Below, piece by piece: positions 7,201 through 16,122 of a stretch of 18,114 nt of DNA. The first letter of the stretch is position 1. Each line of letters opens with the position of its first letter. The notes beneath the pieces are model-generated. The model saw only the letters and a program-made list of their open reading frames with translations, had not been told where the DNA came from and made no database searches. This DNA is from an uncultured Eubacteriales bacterium (GTDB taxonomy: Bacteria > Bacillota > Clostridia > Oscillospirales > Acutalibacteraceae): contig CAKSDJ010000031.1 in the NCBI GenBank assembly GCA_934445015.1, positions 1-18,114 of the forward strand, given 5' to 3'. Position numbers and translations under genes: made by a program.

Positions 7201-8088
7201 ATGAAAACCACAATTTTTGAAGGAGCAGCCACAGCAATTATAACCCCGCTCAATGAAAACGGAATTGATTTTGAAGCATTCGGCAGATTGATTGAGTGGC
7301 AAATTTCTGAAGGAATTGACGCGATTGTTGCTGCAGGCACTACGGGCGAAGGTTCCACACTTACCGATGAGGAACACAGAGCGGTTATAAAATTTTGTGT
7401 AGAAAAAGTTAACGGCAGAGTGCCGGTAATTGCGGGAACCGGTTCAAACGATACAGCGTATGCCGCACAGCTTACAAAATACGCTTGCGAAGCGGGTGCC
7501 GATGCTGTACTTTTAGTAACGCCCTACTATAATAAAGCTACACAAAACGGATTGATCAAGTCTTTTACGGCAGTTGCAGATATAAGTACAAAACCGTGCA
7601 TACTTTACAACGTGCCGAGTCGTACAGGTTGCAACATAAAACCCGAAACCTGCGCGGTGCTTGCAAAACACCCGAATATTGTTGCAATAAAAGAAGCAAG
7701 CGGCGACATTTCGCAAATAGCCGCAATTTCGCACTTATGCGGTGACAGTATTGATATATATTCGGGAAACGATGATCAGATTGTGCCTGTTCTCTCTTTG
7801 GGCGGAAAGGGCGTTATTTCGGTACTGTCTAATTTGCTGCCTCGCGAGACATCACAAATATGCCACAGCTTTTTAAACGGCGATGTTAAAACCGCACGCG
7901 ATATGCAGCTTGAATATCTGCCACTCATTAACTCACTGTTTTGTGAGGTCAACCCCATACCTGTAAAAGCGGCAATGTCCGCAATGGGATACGGCAGTAA
8001 TATATTAAGATTACCCCTCACCCCTATGGAGGAAGCAAAAAAAAACAGACTCATATCAGATATGCGCAATTGCGGAATTAAATTTTAA
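7201..8088 (+). CDS. dapA: 4-hydroxy-tetrahydrodipicolinate synthase
   Basis: DapA condenses pyruvate with aspartate semialdehyde, the first committed step to DAP and lysine. The 295-residue TIM-barrel protein shows AAGTTGEGSTL with Thr47 and Thr48, YNVPSRTG with Tyr136 and Arg141, and Lys164 in VAIKEASGD as the Schiff-base lysine. Length and motifs are normal. The ATG lies nine bases after GTGAGG (7186-7191), just past the riboswitch terminator. Control is by lysine through the leader at 6949-7185. ddh follows after a 24-base gap in the same unit. Confidence 0.97.
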   Translation: MKTTIFEGAATAIITPLNENGIDFEAFGRLIEWQISEGIDAIVAAGTTGEGSTLTDEEHRAVIKFCVEKVNGRVPVIAGTGSNDTAYAAQLTKYACEAGADAVLLVTPYYNKATQNGLIKSFTAVADISTKPCILYNVPSRTGCNIKPETCAVLAKHPNIVAIKEASGDISQIAAISHLCGDSIDIYSGNDDQIVPVLSLGGKGVISVLSNLLPRETSQICHSFLNGDVKTARDMQLEYLPLINSLFCEVNPIPVKAAMSAMGYGSNILRLPLTPMEEAKKNRLISDMRNCGIKF

Positions 8089-8112
8089 CTTTATAAGAAA
8101 GAAGATATTATT

Positions 8113-9090
8113 ATGAGAATAGCAATTTACGGTTACGGCAATTTGGGAAAAGGCGTCGAGTGTGCGGTAAATGCTGCCCCTGATGCAGAACTTTTCGGTG
8201 TGTTTACACGTCGTGACCCCGAAAAAGTTAAAACCGTCGGCAATGCCGATGTTTATTCTGTTGATGACATTCTAAAATATAAGGACAAAATTGATGTTGT
8301 TGTTATTTGCGGCGGAAGTGCAACGGACCTACCGCAGATGACCCCAAAACTTGCAAAAGAATTCAATGTTATTGACAGCTTTGACACGCACGCAAAAATA
8401 CCCGAACATTTTGCAAATGTTGACAGATCTGCAACCGAGTCAAAGCATACCGCACTTATTTCATGCGGTTGGGATCCGGGTTTATTTTCGGTTAACCGAC
8501 TGTACGCCTCTTCAGTTCTTCCCTGCGGAAAAGACTGCACATTTTGGGGAAAAGGCGTAAGTCAGGGTCACTCAGACGCTATTAGGCGTATTGAAGGTGT
8601 GAAAGATGCTAAACAATATACCGTTCCGATTCAATCAGCTTTGGACGCTGTAAGAAACGGCGATATGCCGGAACTTACTACCAGACAAAAGCACCTGCGT
8701 GAATGTTATGTTGTTGCAGAGTACGGTGCAGACAAAGCAAAAATCGAATCAGAAATTAAAACAATGCCTAATTATTTTGCCGATTATAACACAACGGTTC
8801 ACTTCATAACAGAAGAAGAATTAAAAAACAACCACTCCGGCATTCCGCACGGCGGTTTTGTAATAAGAACCGGTACAACGGGCGTAAATAACGAAAACAA
8901 ACATATAATCGAATATAATTTAAAACTTGATTCAAACCCCGAATTCACCGCAAGTGTACTTGTAGCCTATGCAAGAGCAGTCAACAAATTGTTTTTACGC
9001 GGTGTATACGGATGCAAAACCGTTTTTGACATCGCACCATCGGATTTATCACCTATGTCAAACGCAGAAATAATAAAAAATATGCTTTAA
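8113..9090 (+). CDS. ddh: meso-diaminopimelate D-dehydrogenase
   Basis: The 325-residue product has an N-terminal NADP-binding Rossmann motif, GYGNLGKG (7-14). Family-specific residues include CGGSATDLPQM (66-76), CGWDPGLFSVNR (118-129) and a C-terminal substrate-binding domain. Ddh reductively aminates tetrahydrodipicolinate with ammonia and NADPH, giving meso-DAP in one step and bypassing the acylation routes. It is co-transcribed with dapA under the lysine riboswitch, so the first and last reactions of a short DAP pathway are controlled together. dapB, the reductase between them, is not in the window. The ribosome site is weak and purine-rich. A 12-bp hairpin terminator follows at once. 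Confidence 0.96.
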   Translation: MRIAIYGYGNLGKGVECAVNAAPDAELFGVFTRRDPEKVKTVGNADVYSVDDILKYKDKIDVVVICGGSATDLPQMTPKLAKEFNVIDSFDTHAKIPEHFANVDRSATESKHTALISCGWDPGLFSVNRLYASSVLPCGKDCTFWGKGVSQGHSDAIRRIEGVKDAKQYTVPIQSALDAVRNGDMPELTTRQKHLRECYVVAEYGADKAKIESEIKTMPNYFADYNTTVHFITEEELKNNHSGIPHGGFVIRTGTTGVNNENKHIIEYNLKLDSNPEFTASVLVAYARAVNKLFLRGVYGCKTVFDIAPSDLSPMSNAEIIKNML

Positions 9091-9094
9091 ACAA

Positions 9095-9128
9095 AAAATC
9101 GCAGTTTTTTATATATAACTGCGATTTT
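9095..9128 (+). terminator. Terminator of the dapA-ddh unit
   Basis: AAAATCGCAGTT (9095-9106) pairs perfectly with AACTGCGATTTT (9117-9128) around a 10-base loop; T-rich sequence follows. It starts five bases after the ddh stop and separates this unit from the mgtE promoter. Confidence 0.88.
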
Positions 9129-9169
9129 AAATTTTAATAATTTATTTTCGACGTTTTTTGGATACGAAA

Positions 9170-9198
9170 TTGACATATAATCATTATAGTGATATAAT
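9170..9198 (+). promoter_or_regulatory. Consensus sigma-A promoter of mgtE
   Basis: Perfect -35 TTGACA (9170-9175) and perfect -10 TATAAT (9193-9198) with a 17-base spacer. Transcription from about 9205 leaves a leader of under 30 bases, too short for an M-box Mg2+ riboswitch. Confidence 0.9.
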
Positions 9199-9232
9199 AT
9201 TTTAATAGATTTATATGTAAGGAGGTTGTTTT

Positions 9233-10609
9233 ATGGATGATAAAATAGATGTTTACAATAAAATTTTTGAGTTAATAGAAAACAAAAAATTTTTAGAGTT
9301 AAAACAGATACTTTCCGATATGCAACCTGCCGATATTGCGGAAATATTTGACGACGCAAATACAAAAGATATTCCGGTAATATTCAGAGTTTTGCCGAAA
9401 GAGCTTGCTGCCGAAGTTTTTGTTAACTTAGAAAGCGATATGCAGCAACTGCTCATTGACGCATTCAGTGATAAAGAACTACGTGAAGTAATTGACGAAT
9501 TATTTATGGATGACACGGTTGACATCATTGAAGAAATGCCTGCAACTGTGGCAAAACGTATACTTAAACATACAGACTCGGATACCAGACGTATGATAAA
9601 TCAATTGCTTGATTATCCAGAAGACAGCGCCGGCAGCATAATGACTACCGAATATATCGATTTGAAAAAGGATATGACGGTAAATGAGGCGTTTGACCGC
9701 ATCAGAAAAATAGGCATTGACACAGAAACAATTTATTCTTGTTATGTTATAAGCAGTCGCCGAAAACTTATAGGCACTGTGTCACTCCGCGATTTGCTTT
9801 TAAATGATAAAGATTGCGTTTTAAGCGATCTTATGGATGAAAATGTTATCGCGGCAAACACCCTTGACGACAAGGAAGACGTCGCCTTAATGTTTGACAA
9901 ATACGATATACTTGCGCTGCCTGTTGTTGATAAGGAAAACCGCCTTGTGGGCATTATAACCGTTGACGACGTCATCGACGTAATTCAGGAAGAAGCAACC
10001 GAAGATATTGAAAAAATGGCTGCTATACTTCCGAGTGACCACAGTTATTTCAGAACCAATGTTTTTGAAACATTTAAGGCAAGAATACCGTGGTTGCTTT
10101 TGCTGATGATTTCGGCAACATTTACCGGTAGCATAATTTCGGGATTTGAAAACAAAATTGCAATTTTTCCGGCGTTGGTTGCGTTTATACCGATGCTTAT
10201 GGACACGGGCGGTAATTCTGGCGGACAGGCCTCGGTAACAATTATACGCAGTATGTCTATGGGAGATATTGAGTTCAAAGACATATTCAAGGTTATATGG
10301 AAAGAAGTACGCGTTGCTTTTCTGTGCGCCGTAACACTGGCGTCGGTAAATGCAGTTAAACTGTTTTTAATTGATAATTTACTTTTGAATAACCTTGATG
10401 TGGGTCAGGCAACCAGAGAGATTGTTGTTGTATGCGTGACTTTATTCTTTTCGGTTATAGTTGCAAAACTGATAGGCTGCATACTGCCTATTTTGGCAAA
10501 AAAAATCGGTTTTGACCCTGCGGTTATGGCAAGTCCGCTCATTACAACAATAGTAGATGCAGTTTCACTTTTAATATATTTCGGCATTGCTTCGCTTATT
10601 CTTATGTAA
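9233..10609 (+). CDS. mgtE: Magnesium transporter MgtE
   Basis: This 458-residue inner-membrane channel has the full MgtE architecture: a helical N-terminal cytoplasmic domain (about 10-130), a CBS domain pair (about 137-257), a connecting helix, and a C-terminal region of five membrane segments (about 283-457). The Mg2+ pore signature PMLMDTGGNSGGQAS carries Asp324. In the family, Mg2+ bound between the cytoplasmic domains closes the channel when internal Mg2+ is high. AAGGAGG (9219-9225) lies seven bases before the ATG. It is a single-gene unit between two terminators and its own promoter. Some relatives also move Co2+; that cannot be judged here. Confidence 0.96.
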   Translation: MDDKIDVYNKIFELIENKKFLELKQILSDMQPADIAEIFDDANTKDIPVIFRVLPKELAAEVFVNLESDMQQLLIDAFSDKELREVIDELFMDDTVDIIEEMPATVAKRILKHTDSDTRRMINQLLDYPEDSAGSIMTTEYIDLKKDMTVNEAFDRIRKIGIDTETIYSCYVISSRRKLIGTVSLRDLLLNDKDCVLSDLMDENVIAANTLDDKEDVALMFDKYDILALPVVDKENRLVGIITVDDVIDVIQEEATEDIEKMAAILPSDHSYFRTNVFETFKARIPWLLLLMISATFTGSIISGFENKIAIFPALVAFIPMLMDTGGNSGGQASVTIIRSMSMGDIEFKDIFKVIWKEVRVAFLCAVTLASVNAVKLFLIDNLLLNNLDVGQATREIVVVCVTLFFSVIVAKLIGCILPILAKKIGFDPAVMASPLITTIVDAVSLLIYFGIASLILM

Positions 10610-10629
10610 AATATTGAAATTTTAGGTAC

Positions 10630-10667
10630 AAAAACACTCTGCAAAAAATATTGGCAGAGTGTTTTTT
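10630..10667 (+). terminator. Terminator of mgtE
   Basis: AAAAACACTCTGC (10630-10642) pairs with GCAGAGTGTTTTT (10654-10666), and the T-run extends to 10667. The hairpin lies 20 bases after the mgtE stop. Confidence 0.9.
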
Positions 10668-10675
10668 ATTGTATA

Positions 10676-10711
10676 AAAAAGGTTGTTAAGTGAAATCTTA
10701 ACAACCTTTTT
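10676..10711 (-). terminator. Terminator of the leftward response-regulator/ABC operon
   Basis: A 15-bp perfect stem, 10676-10690 with 10697-10711, has a 6-base loop. It is flanked by A-runs and T-runs on the two sides, so it can work in both directions. It lies 11 bases beyond the ABC transporter stop and terminates that operon; it also backs up the mgtE terminator. Confidence 0.88.
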
Positions 10712-10722
10712 GAATATGAGAG

Positions 10723-13452
10723 TTACCTATCGCGGATTGCGTCAATAGGCTTTTTGGACGCTATGCGATAAACCGGTATAAAGCTTGAAATAAATGCTAC
10801 AAATATACTTACGAACAGCAGTAAAACAATTTGCCTGGGTCCGAATGTCAGCAACGTTATCAATATACCTAAGTTATTTCTTATAAGATGGTTTATAATA
10901 AGCGTAACGGTTAACACACCGGCAGCAGACAGAATAAAGTTGATCATTGCAATAATAAAACTTTCAGAGAAGAATATTCTGAACACATCATTGCTGCGGG
11001 AACCTATTGCACGGAGTATTCCGATTTCCTGTTTTTTGTATGAGATGCTTGTTCCGATGAAATTGGCGAGCATTACTGCGGCAAACAACGCAAATCCCAA
11101 ACCGATATATAAGAATACCTTTGCAAGTTGCTTCAGTTCGCTGTTTATTGTATCAAGTTCAAACGTAACCGAGTTTTGAATTGGATATCTGGTATTGCCT
11201 TTGTCGGTATAACAGTAAGACACCAACTGTTTAATATCATTCTTTTCGGCAGGCATATTTCCTGCGGCAAAAACATATTTAGCATCCTTATCATCGCCGA
11301 ACTGATCAAACAAAGTTTGTGATACTACAACTGTGTTTCCGATACCTTTGACTTTTTCATTTGTAGGAATAAAGCCTACTATTTTATATCTGTCTTCATT
11401 GCTGTAATCGTTTGAGCCAAACAAATTTTTGCTTAAAAATGCCGAATTGTTCTTAGATAAAACTTTGGCGATATCAATACTGCCGTCCTCTTTATGCGGT
11501 GCGTTTTCGGTATCCCATACGCTGAGACACTCCTGTGTGACGATTATCTCTTTATCACCGAGCGACTTTTTCTCGCCGTTAACCCATGATACGTTTGAAG
11601 TATCAATTTTATCAATTGTTGTAATATAACCCGGATCTACTGTGAAATCACTGCCGTTAAACCACATATAGCCTTTTGATATATTGTATATATCGGGTTC
11701 TGCATCCATCAACTTCTGCAATTTGCCCTTACCGACCATAATAAGCGAGGCGAAACTGTATGCGCGGTGTGATTCAAACTCGTTCATTAAAGCATAGTCC
11801 AATATCTGTTGTGCGGATGTCTGATTTTCTTTTTTCTCTATTAAACCTTTATAGCGCGAGAGATCGATTTTAGTATCAACTATACCTGTAATTTTATATT
11901 TAACACCGTTTAATGTCACGGTTTTATCAAGTAAATCGCTGTAATCCTTTATATCGCTGAACACAACCGACTCTTTGCCTTTTGAATCTTTTACAACTGT
12001 GCCGTCGGTATACTGTTTCTTTTGAAACACTTCAAAAATGTACTTACTTACGGCAATTTCATCCTTGTCGCTATCCGGAATTCTGCCTGCTACAAGGCCG
12101 TAATTCATAGATTTTAAAGTTTTTTCATCAATCTCGGTAAAGCCGGAAAATGCCGTGCTGTATATTTCATAGTCGGTTTCACTGGTTTTTATTTCTTCAT
12201 TGATATTGCCGGCAATAGTAAGCTCAGCACCTTTTGGTAAAAATACCGCACTCATATTGACGCCTGTGTTTTTATTTATATCGGCAATATCCTTATCAGA
12301 CAAATTACCGGTTTCGTACCAATTATCTCCGTATTTTTTGCTCTTTACAACCGAAGCAAAATTCACATTGGTGTCATAAATAGAATTTGTGCAGACTTTA
12401 ATATGGTTATACGCAGCAAATGTATCGGCAAGCCCGAACAATCCGAAAGCGATACAAGAAAGCAATATTGTAATCACCAGTTTGAACTTTTTATGTTTAA
12501 GACCGCTTGAACCCATTTTAAAGGCGTTATGCAAAGGCAATTTTGATTTGATGAGTTTAAACGATTTGTTTTTGTCAACAAGTATATTTTCAACGTCGGT
12601 CTTTTTAAAGTCACGACTTCTGTTTTTATTGAAGTTGATTTTTAAATCGTTATTTTTAATTTGGTCAATATATTCGTTTATGTGTTTTAAATCGTCCTCA
12701 GTGAGGTGGTAACCGCCCTTAACGGTAATGTCGTTATCACCAAAAGTAATATTTTCATCGGCAGTAACTTCAGAAGTTGTATCTATTGATATATCGTCAA
12801 TAATCTGTCCGTCTGCAAGTTCGATAATTCTGTCGGCATAATTGTCGGCGAATTCACGGTCATGCGATACAACGATAATAAGTTTTTCTTTAGATAATTT
12901 TTTAAGCGTATCCAAAACCTGTTTGCCTGTGTTGGAATCAAGCGCGCCGGTGGGTTCGTCAGCCATAATAATTTCAGGATTTTTAACAAGTGCTCTTGCA
13001 ATTGCCACACGTTGTTTCTGACCGCCGGAAAGTTCGTTTGGCTTTCGATTGCCGTAACCGGCTAAATCAACCTGAGAAAGTATATTGTTTATAATATCAT
13101 CCGAGGCTTTTTTGCCCTGAAGTTCTATTGCGATTGCAATATTTTCACCGACATTAAACTCATCGAGAATATTGTATTCCTGAAAAATAAAACCCACGTA
13201 AGTGTTTCTGTATGAATCAAAATGATTTTGTTTAAAATCCTTTGAAGAAACACCGTTAATAATTATTTCGCCGCTTGTATAACGGTCAAGTCCGCCCAAA
13301 AGATTCAGCAGCGTTGATTTACCGCTGCCCGATTTGCCGAGTAAAAACACCATTCCCCTATCAGGTAACTTTAAACTGATGTTATTAAGAGCGGTAACGG
13401 GTACGCCTTTTTTGGGTTTATAAACCTTTGATAAATTTTTGATTTCAAGCAT
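10723..13452 (-). CDS. MacB-type ABC transporter, ATPase fused to FtsX-like permease
   Basis: This single 909-residue chain has an ABC ATPase domain (1-220), a charged linker of about 100 residues, one membrane segment (about 325-346), a large extracellular domain (about 350-775) and three C-terminal membrane segments (about 778-800, 826-854, 874-894). The ATPase is intact: Walker A GKSGSGKST (39-47), Q-loop Gln91, signature LSGGQ (141-145), Walker B with Asp165 and Glu166, and His197. YKKQEIGILRAIGSR, after the second membrane segment, is the FtsX/MacB coupling motif. MacB-type proteins are mechanotransmitters that move peptides or act on extracytoplasmic partners rather than forming a channel through the membrane. 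It is the last gene of the operon, 13 bases after the amidase stop, with AGGAG before its ATG. Antimicrobial-peptide defence, peptide export or control of a wall hydrolase are all possible; the substrate is unknown. Confidence 0.9.
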   Translation of the reverse strand: MLEIKNLSKVYKPKKGVPVTALNNISLKLPDRGMVFLLGKSGSGKSTLLNLLGGLDRYTSGEIIINGVSSKDFKQNHFDSYRNTYVGFIFQEYNILDEFNVGENIAIAIELQGKKASDDIINNILSQVDLAGYGNRKPNELSGGQKQRVAIARALVKNPEIIMADEPTGALDSNTGKQVLDTLKKLSKEKLIIVVSHDREFADNYADRIIELADGQIIDDISIDTTSEVTADENITFGDNDITVKGGYHLTEDDLKHINEYIDQIKNNDLKINFNKNRSRDFKKTDVENILVDKNKSFKLIKSKLPLHNAFKMGSSGLKHKKFKLVITILLSCIAFGLFGLADTFAAYNHIKVCTNSIYDTNVNFASVVKSKKYGDNWYETGNLSDKDIADINKNTGVNMSAVFLPKGAELTIAGNINEEIKTSETDYEIYSTAFSGFTEIDEKTLKSMNYGLVAGRIPDSDKDEIAVSKYIFEVFQKKQYTDGTVVKDSKGKESVVFSDIKDYSDLLDKTVTLNGVKYKITGIVDTKIDLSRYKGLIEKKENQTSAQQILDYALMNEFESHRAYSFASLIMVGKGKLQKLMDAEPDIYNISKGYMWFNGSDFTVDPGYITTIDKIDTSNVSWVNGEKKSLGDKEIIVTQECLSVWDTENAPHKEDGSIDIAKVLSKNNSAFLSKNLFGSNDYSNEDRYKIVGFIPTNEKVKGIGNTVVVSQTLFDQFGDDKDAKYVFAAGNMPAEKNDIKQLVSYCYTDKGNTRYPIQNSVTFELDTINSELKQLAKVFLYIGLGFALFAAVMLANFIGTSISYKKQEIGILRAIGSRSNDVFRIFFSESFIIAMINFILSAAGVLTVTLIINHLIRNNLGILITLLTFGPRQIVLLLFVSIFVAFISSFIPVYRIASKKPIDAIRDR

Positions 13453-13465
13453 AAAAAATCTCCTA

Positions 13466-14176
13466 TCAGTAATTTTTTAGTTCTTCTTTTACATCGGACA
13501 AAAAATCTTTCCAGGCATTATTGTTTTCAACATAATACTTTGGGCAATCTTTTCCGGTTATATCATAATGCCGTATAACATTATTGGATTTAAGAGATGA
13601 ATTATCACATAACCACGCGGTAAGTTTTACAAGCGAATCGTACGTTGCGTCTGTAAATTTACCGGTATCATCGGGGTGACATACTTCAATTGAAATTGTA
13701 TCAAGATTGCGGTTATTGCTTGCGGCGGATTTTTCATCAAGAGGCAGGCACTGTATTATTTCACCGTCTAAACCGATAACAAAATGCGAACAAACATCGG
13801 TGTCGGTTTTATCAAAGTAGTCGCGGTTATTTTGTGCGGTTGTTCCGGCATTGCCGGTATAGTGAATAACAATATCATTCACAGCAACAAGTTTAACGCC
13901 GGTTCTGGCGTCGCCGGTATGAATTAAATTAACATCAACATATTCAGGCGGAGTCAACGATTTTAGTTTAATTTTTTTGTTTTTTGTTATTCCGCTTAAA
14001 ACTTTTGCAGCATTACCTGAACGCCCGCCTGTATTTTTATAGATTAAAAAGCCGCTTAATGCCAACAAGATAACTAAAACAAACAATATGATGTTTCTTG
14101 TTCGTTTTTTACGCTTTATGCGGCGCCTTATAATTAGTTTTTCGTAATTAGACAGATTAGCCGTGCCCATAATCAT
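13466..14176 (-). CDS. Membrane-anchored N-acetylmuramoyl-L-alanine amidase (Amidase_2)
   Basis: The 236-residue protein starts with a very basic cytoplasmic segment (RRRIKRKKRTR, about 17-27), then one membrane helix (about 28-46), a spacer, and an extracellular Amidase_2 domain (about 95-232). The zinc ligands of the family are in place: His105 in VIHYTG, His203 in IRHYD and Cys211 in KDCPKYY. SHFVIGLDGEIIQCLPLDE and DTISIEVCHPD are further family blocks. Such enzymes cleave the bond between MurNAc and the stem peptide. It has no wall-binding repeats, so it should act close to the membrane. The ATG at 14176 overlaps the kinase stop (ATGA). An ATG two codons later (14170) has better spacing to GGGGA and may be the true start. 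Confidence 0.92.
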   Translation of the reverse strand: MIMGTANLSNYEKLIIRRRIKRKKRTRNIILFVLVILLALSGFLIYKNTGGRSGNAAKVLSGITKNKKIKLKSLTPPEYVDVNLIHTGDARTGVKLVAVNDIVIHYTGNAGTTAQNNRDYFDKTDTDVCSHFVIGLDGEIIQCLPLDEKSAASNNRNLDTISIEVCHPDDTGKFTDATYDSLVKLTAWLCDNSSLKSNNVIRHYDITGKDCPKYYVENNNAWKDFLSDVKEELKNY

Positions 14177-16119
14177 TCCCCGATAGTTTTAAATGTTATA
14201 ATTGCTTTAAACAAATCGCCGTCAATATCAATCTCGAAACTTCCGTTTTGGAGTTCTGTAAGACTCTTGGCGATAGAAAGGCCTAAACCGCTGCCTTCGG
14301 TATTACGCGAACGGTCACCGCGCACGAAGCGCTCGGTAAGTTCATCACCTGAAACCGTCAACGGCATTTCAGATATGTTTTTAAAAGTAATTACTGCTTT
14401 GCCGTTATCGCATTTGAGTTCAATAAACACCCTGGTTCCGGGCATAGCATACTTACAGATATTGTTGAGCAGATTATCAAAAACGCGCCAAAGTCTTCTG
14501 CCGTCGGCTAAAACATAAATTTCCTGATTTTCAATTGCCTGAACAAATTGCAGGTTTTTTAATTCAAAGCGTTCGGCGTATTCACCTATTGCCTGATTTA
14601 TCAAAAGCGACAGGTTACATTTTGTGAGTTCAACCGATAGATTGCCGGTAGACGCTTTAGATGCTTCTACCAGGTCCTCAATAAGTTTTTTAAGACGTTT
14701 TGACTGACGGTCCAATACGTTTATATACTGATTTATGTTCTCGTTGTCACATTCTTCTTTTTTAATTAGGTCAACATAATTTACTATTGAAGTAAGCGGC
14801 GTTTTTATATCGTGAGAAACATTTGTAATAAGCTCGGTTTTAAATCGCTCACTTTTAACCTTATCGTTTATCGCAACCTGCAGGCCCTGATTGATGTTAT
14901 TAAGGCTTTCGGCAAAATCTTTGATGTCACCGTACATATATTTAGTATCGATTTTATTTTCAAGGTCACCGTTAACTATTTTTTCGCCGCCTTTTTTAAC
15001 CTTTTGAAACGCAATTGCAGCAAGTAATAAAAATACGGATATAACAACACTTATAAGCATCCAAAGCACTGCAAAATTATCGGTTTCATACATATTTACA
15101 ATTAAAATCAATTCAATGATCAATATTGCACCGATGACAATTGCCACTTTATAAACGGTTGCAAAATTTTTATAAATATGCTTTACGATACCGCCGAATT
15201 TTGCCAGATATCCGAACAGCTTATATAAAACGGAGTGCTTGACAATGCTTTTTGCCTTTGTTTGCACCACAATGCTGAGAATATACCAAAGCAGTAAAAA
15301 ATACATAAAAGCAAGTATTATAATTCCGAAAACAATATATGATGCAAGTGTTCTGATATTGCCCAATAATTCTAAACAGATGATGCCCGCAAATACGGTA
15401 ATAACCGTTAAAATATCTGCCGGAATATTATTGATAATATTAACCGAAATTTCATTACTGCCTTTATGATGGCCTACCGAAATGAAAATGTAACTGTATA
15501 CAACAATTGAAAGGGCAAATGACGCTATTGCCGTAAAAATCAATACAAACCTGTTGTTGTACCCAAAAGTTATCAGTTTGTCAACAAGCCAGAATCGGTC
15601 TGTGTATTTCATCTTCTGTGGAATATATACAGTAAGTTTTATTTCATCCTTACCGTCAACCTCGGTTAATTCCTCACCGGTTTCTTTATCATAAATATAA
15701 TATTCGCCATCATCAGTGTACGAATTGTGATATTCAACACCGTTGTCGCCGCGGAGTTCGCCGTAGTAATTGACGTAATATCTTTGTGTTATTGTTTTGG
15801 TTGCCTTTGCGATATAGTCATCATAATTATAATTTGTTATTATATCGCCGGTTGTAAGATTTTCAACCTCGTAATATACGTTTTTATCGGCATAGTAATC
15901 TGCCGGTGAATCCTGATATATGGTTTCAAGGTTATACAATTCCTGCTTGGCAAGATTGCCCATAATCGAACTTTCACAGCCGATAAAATCACTTGTGTAA
16001 AAATCGTTAACAAGCATAACAAAAATACCAAAAACAGAAAGAGCCATTGTAAAGAAAATGAAGAATGATAAAACTATTGCCGAAATTTTAATTGCAATAT
16101 TGTTTAAAGCGTTTTTCAT
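14173..16119 (-). CDS. Two-component sensor histidine kinase with six membrane segments
   Basis: The 648-residue kinase has a first membrane helix (about 10-38) and an acidic, tyrosine-rich extracellular domain (about 40-188). Five more membrane segments lie near 190-215, 233-254, 258-286, 321-343 and 350-372. A HAMP-like linker (about 373-420) follows, then HisKA with His436 in NVSHDIKTPLTS, and HATPase with an N box around Asn549/Asn553 and G box EGSGLGLSI (608-616). It should phosphorylate the response regulator encoded three bases upstream. The core is VanS-like, but six membrane segments and a sizeable extracellular domain are unusual for that class. The ligand is unknown; the co-transcribed amidase and MacB-type transporter suggest an envelope signal. 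Confidence 0.93.
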   Translation of the reverse strand: MKNALNNIAIKISAIVLSFFIFFTMALSVFGIFVMLVNDFYTSDFIGCESSIMGNLAKQELYNLETIYQDSPADYYADKNVYYEVENLTTGDIITNYNYDDYIAKATKTITQRYYVNYYGELRGDNGVEYHNSYTDDGEYYIYDKETGEELTEVDGKDEIKLTVYIPQKMKYTDRFWLVDKLITFGYNNRFVLIFTAIASFALSIVVYSYIFISVGHHKGSNEISVNIINNIPADILTVITVFAGIICLELLGNIRTLASYIVFGIIILAFMYFLLLWYILSIVVQTKAKSIVKHSVLYKLFGYLAKFGGIVKHIYKNFATVYKVAIVIGAILIIELILIVNMYETDNFAVLWMLISVVISVFLLLAAIAFQKVKKGGEKIVNGDLENKIDTKYMYGDIKDFAESLNNINQGLQVAINDKVKSERFKTELITNVSHDIKTPLTSIVNYVDLIKKEECDNENINQYINVLDRQSKRLKKLIEDLVEASKASTGNLSVELTKCNLSLLINQAIGEYAERFELKNLQFVQAIENQEIYVLADGRRLWRVFDNLLNNICKYAMPGTRVFIELKCDNGKAVITFKNISEMPLTVSGDELTERFVRGDRSRNTEGSGLGLSIAKSLTELQNGSFEIDIDGDLFKAIITFKTIGE

Positions 16120-16122
16120 AGA

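Noticed and set aside
10620..10722. Small RNA between mgtE and the ABC operon
   Set aside because: The two hairpins are explained as back-to-back terminators and no promoter is visible.
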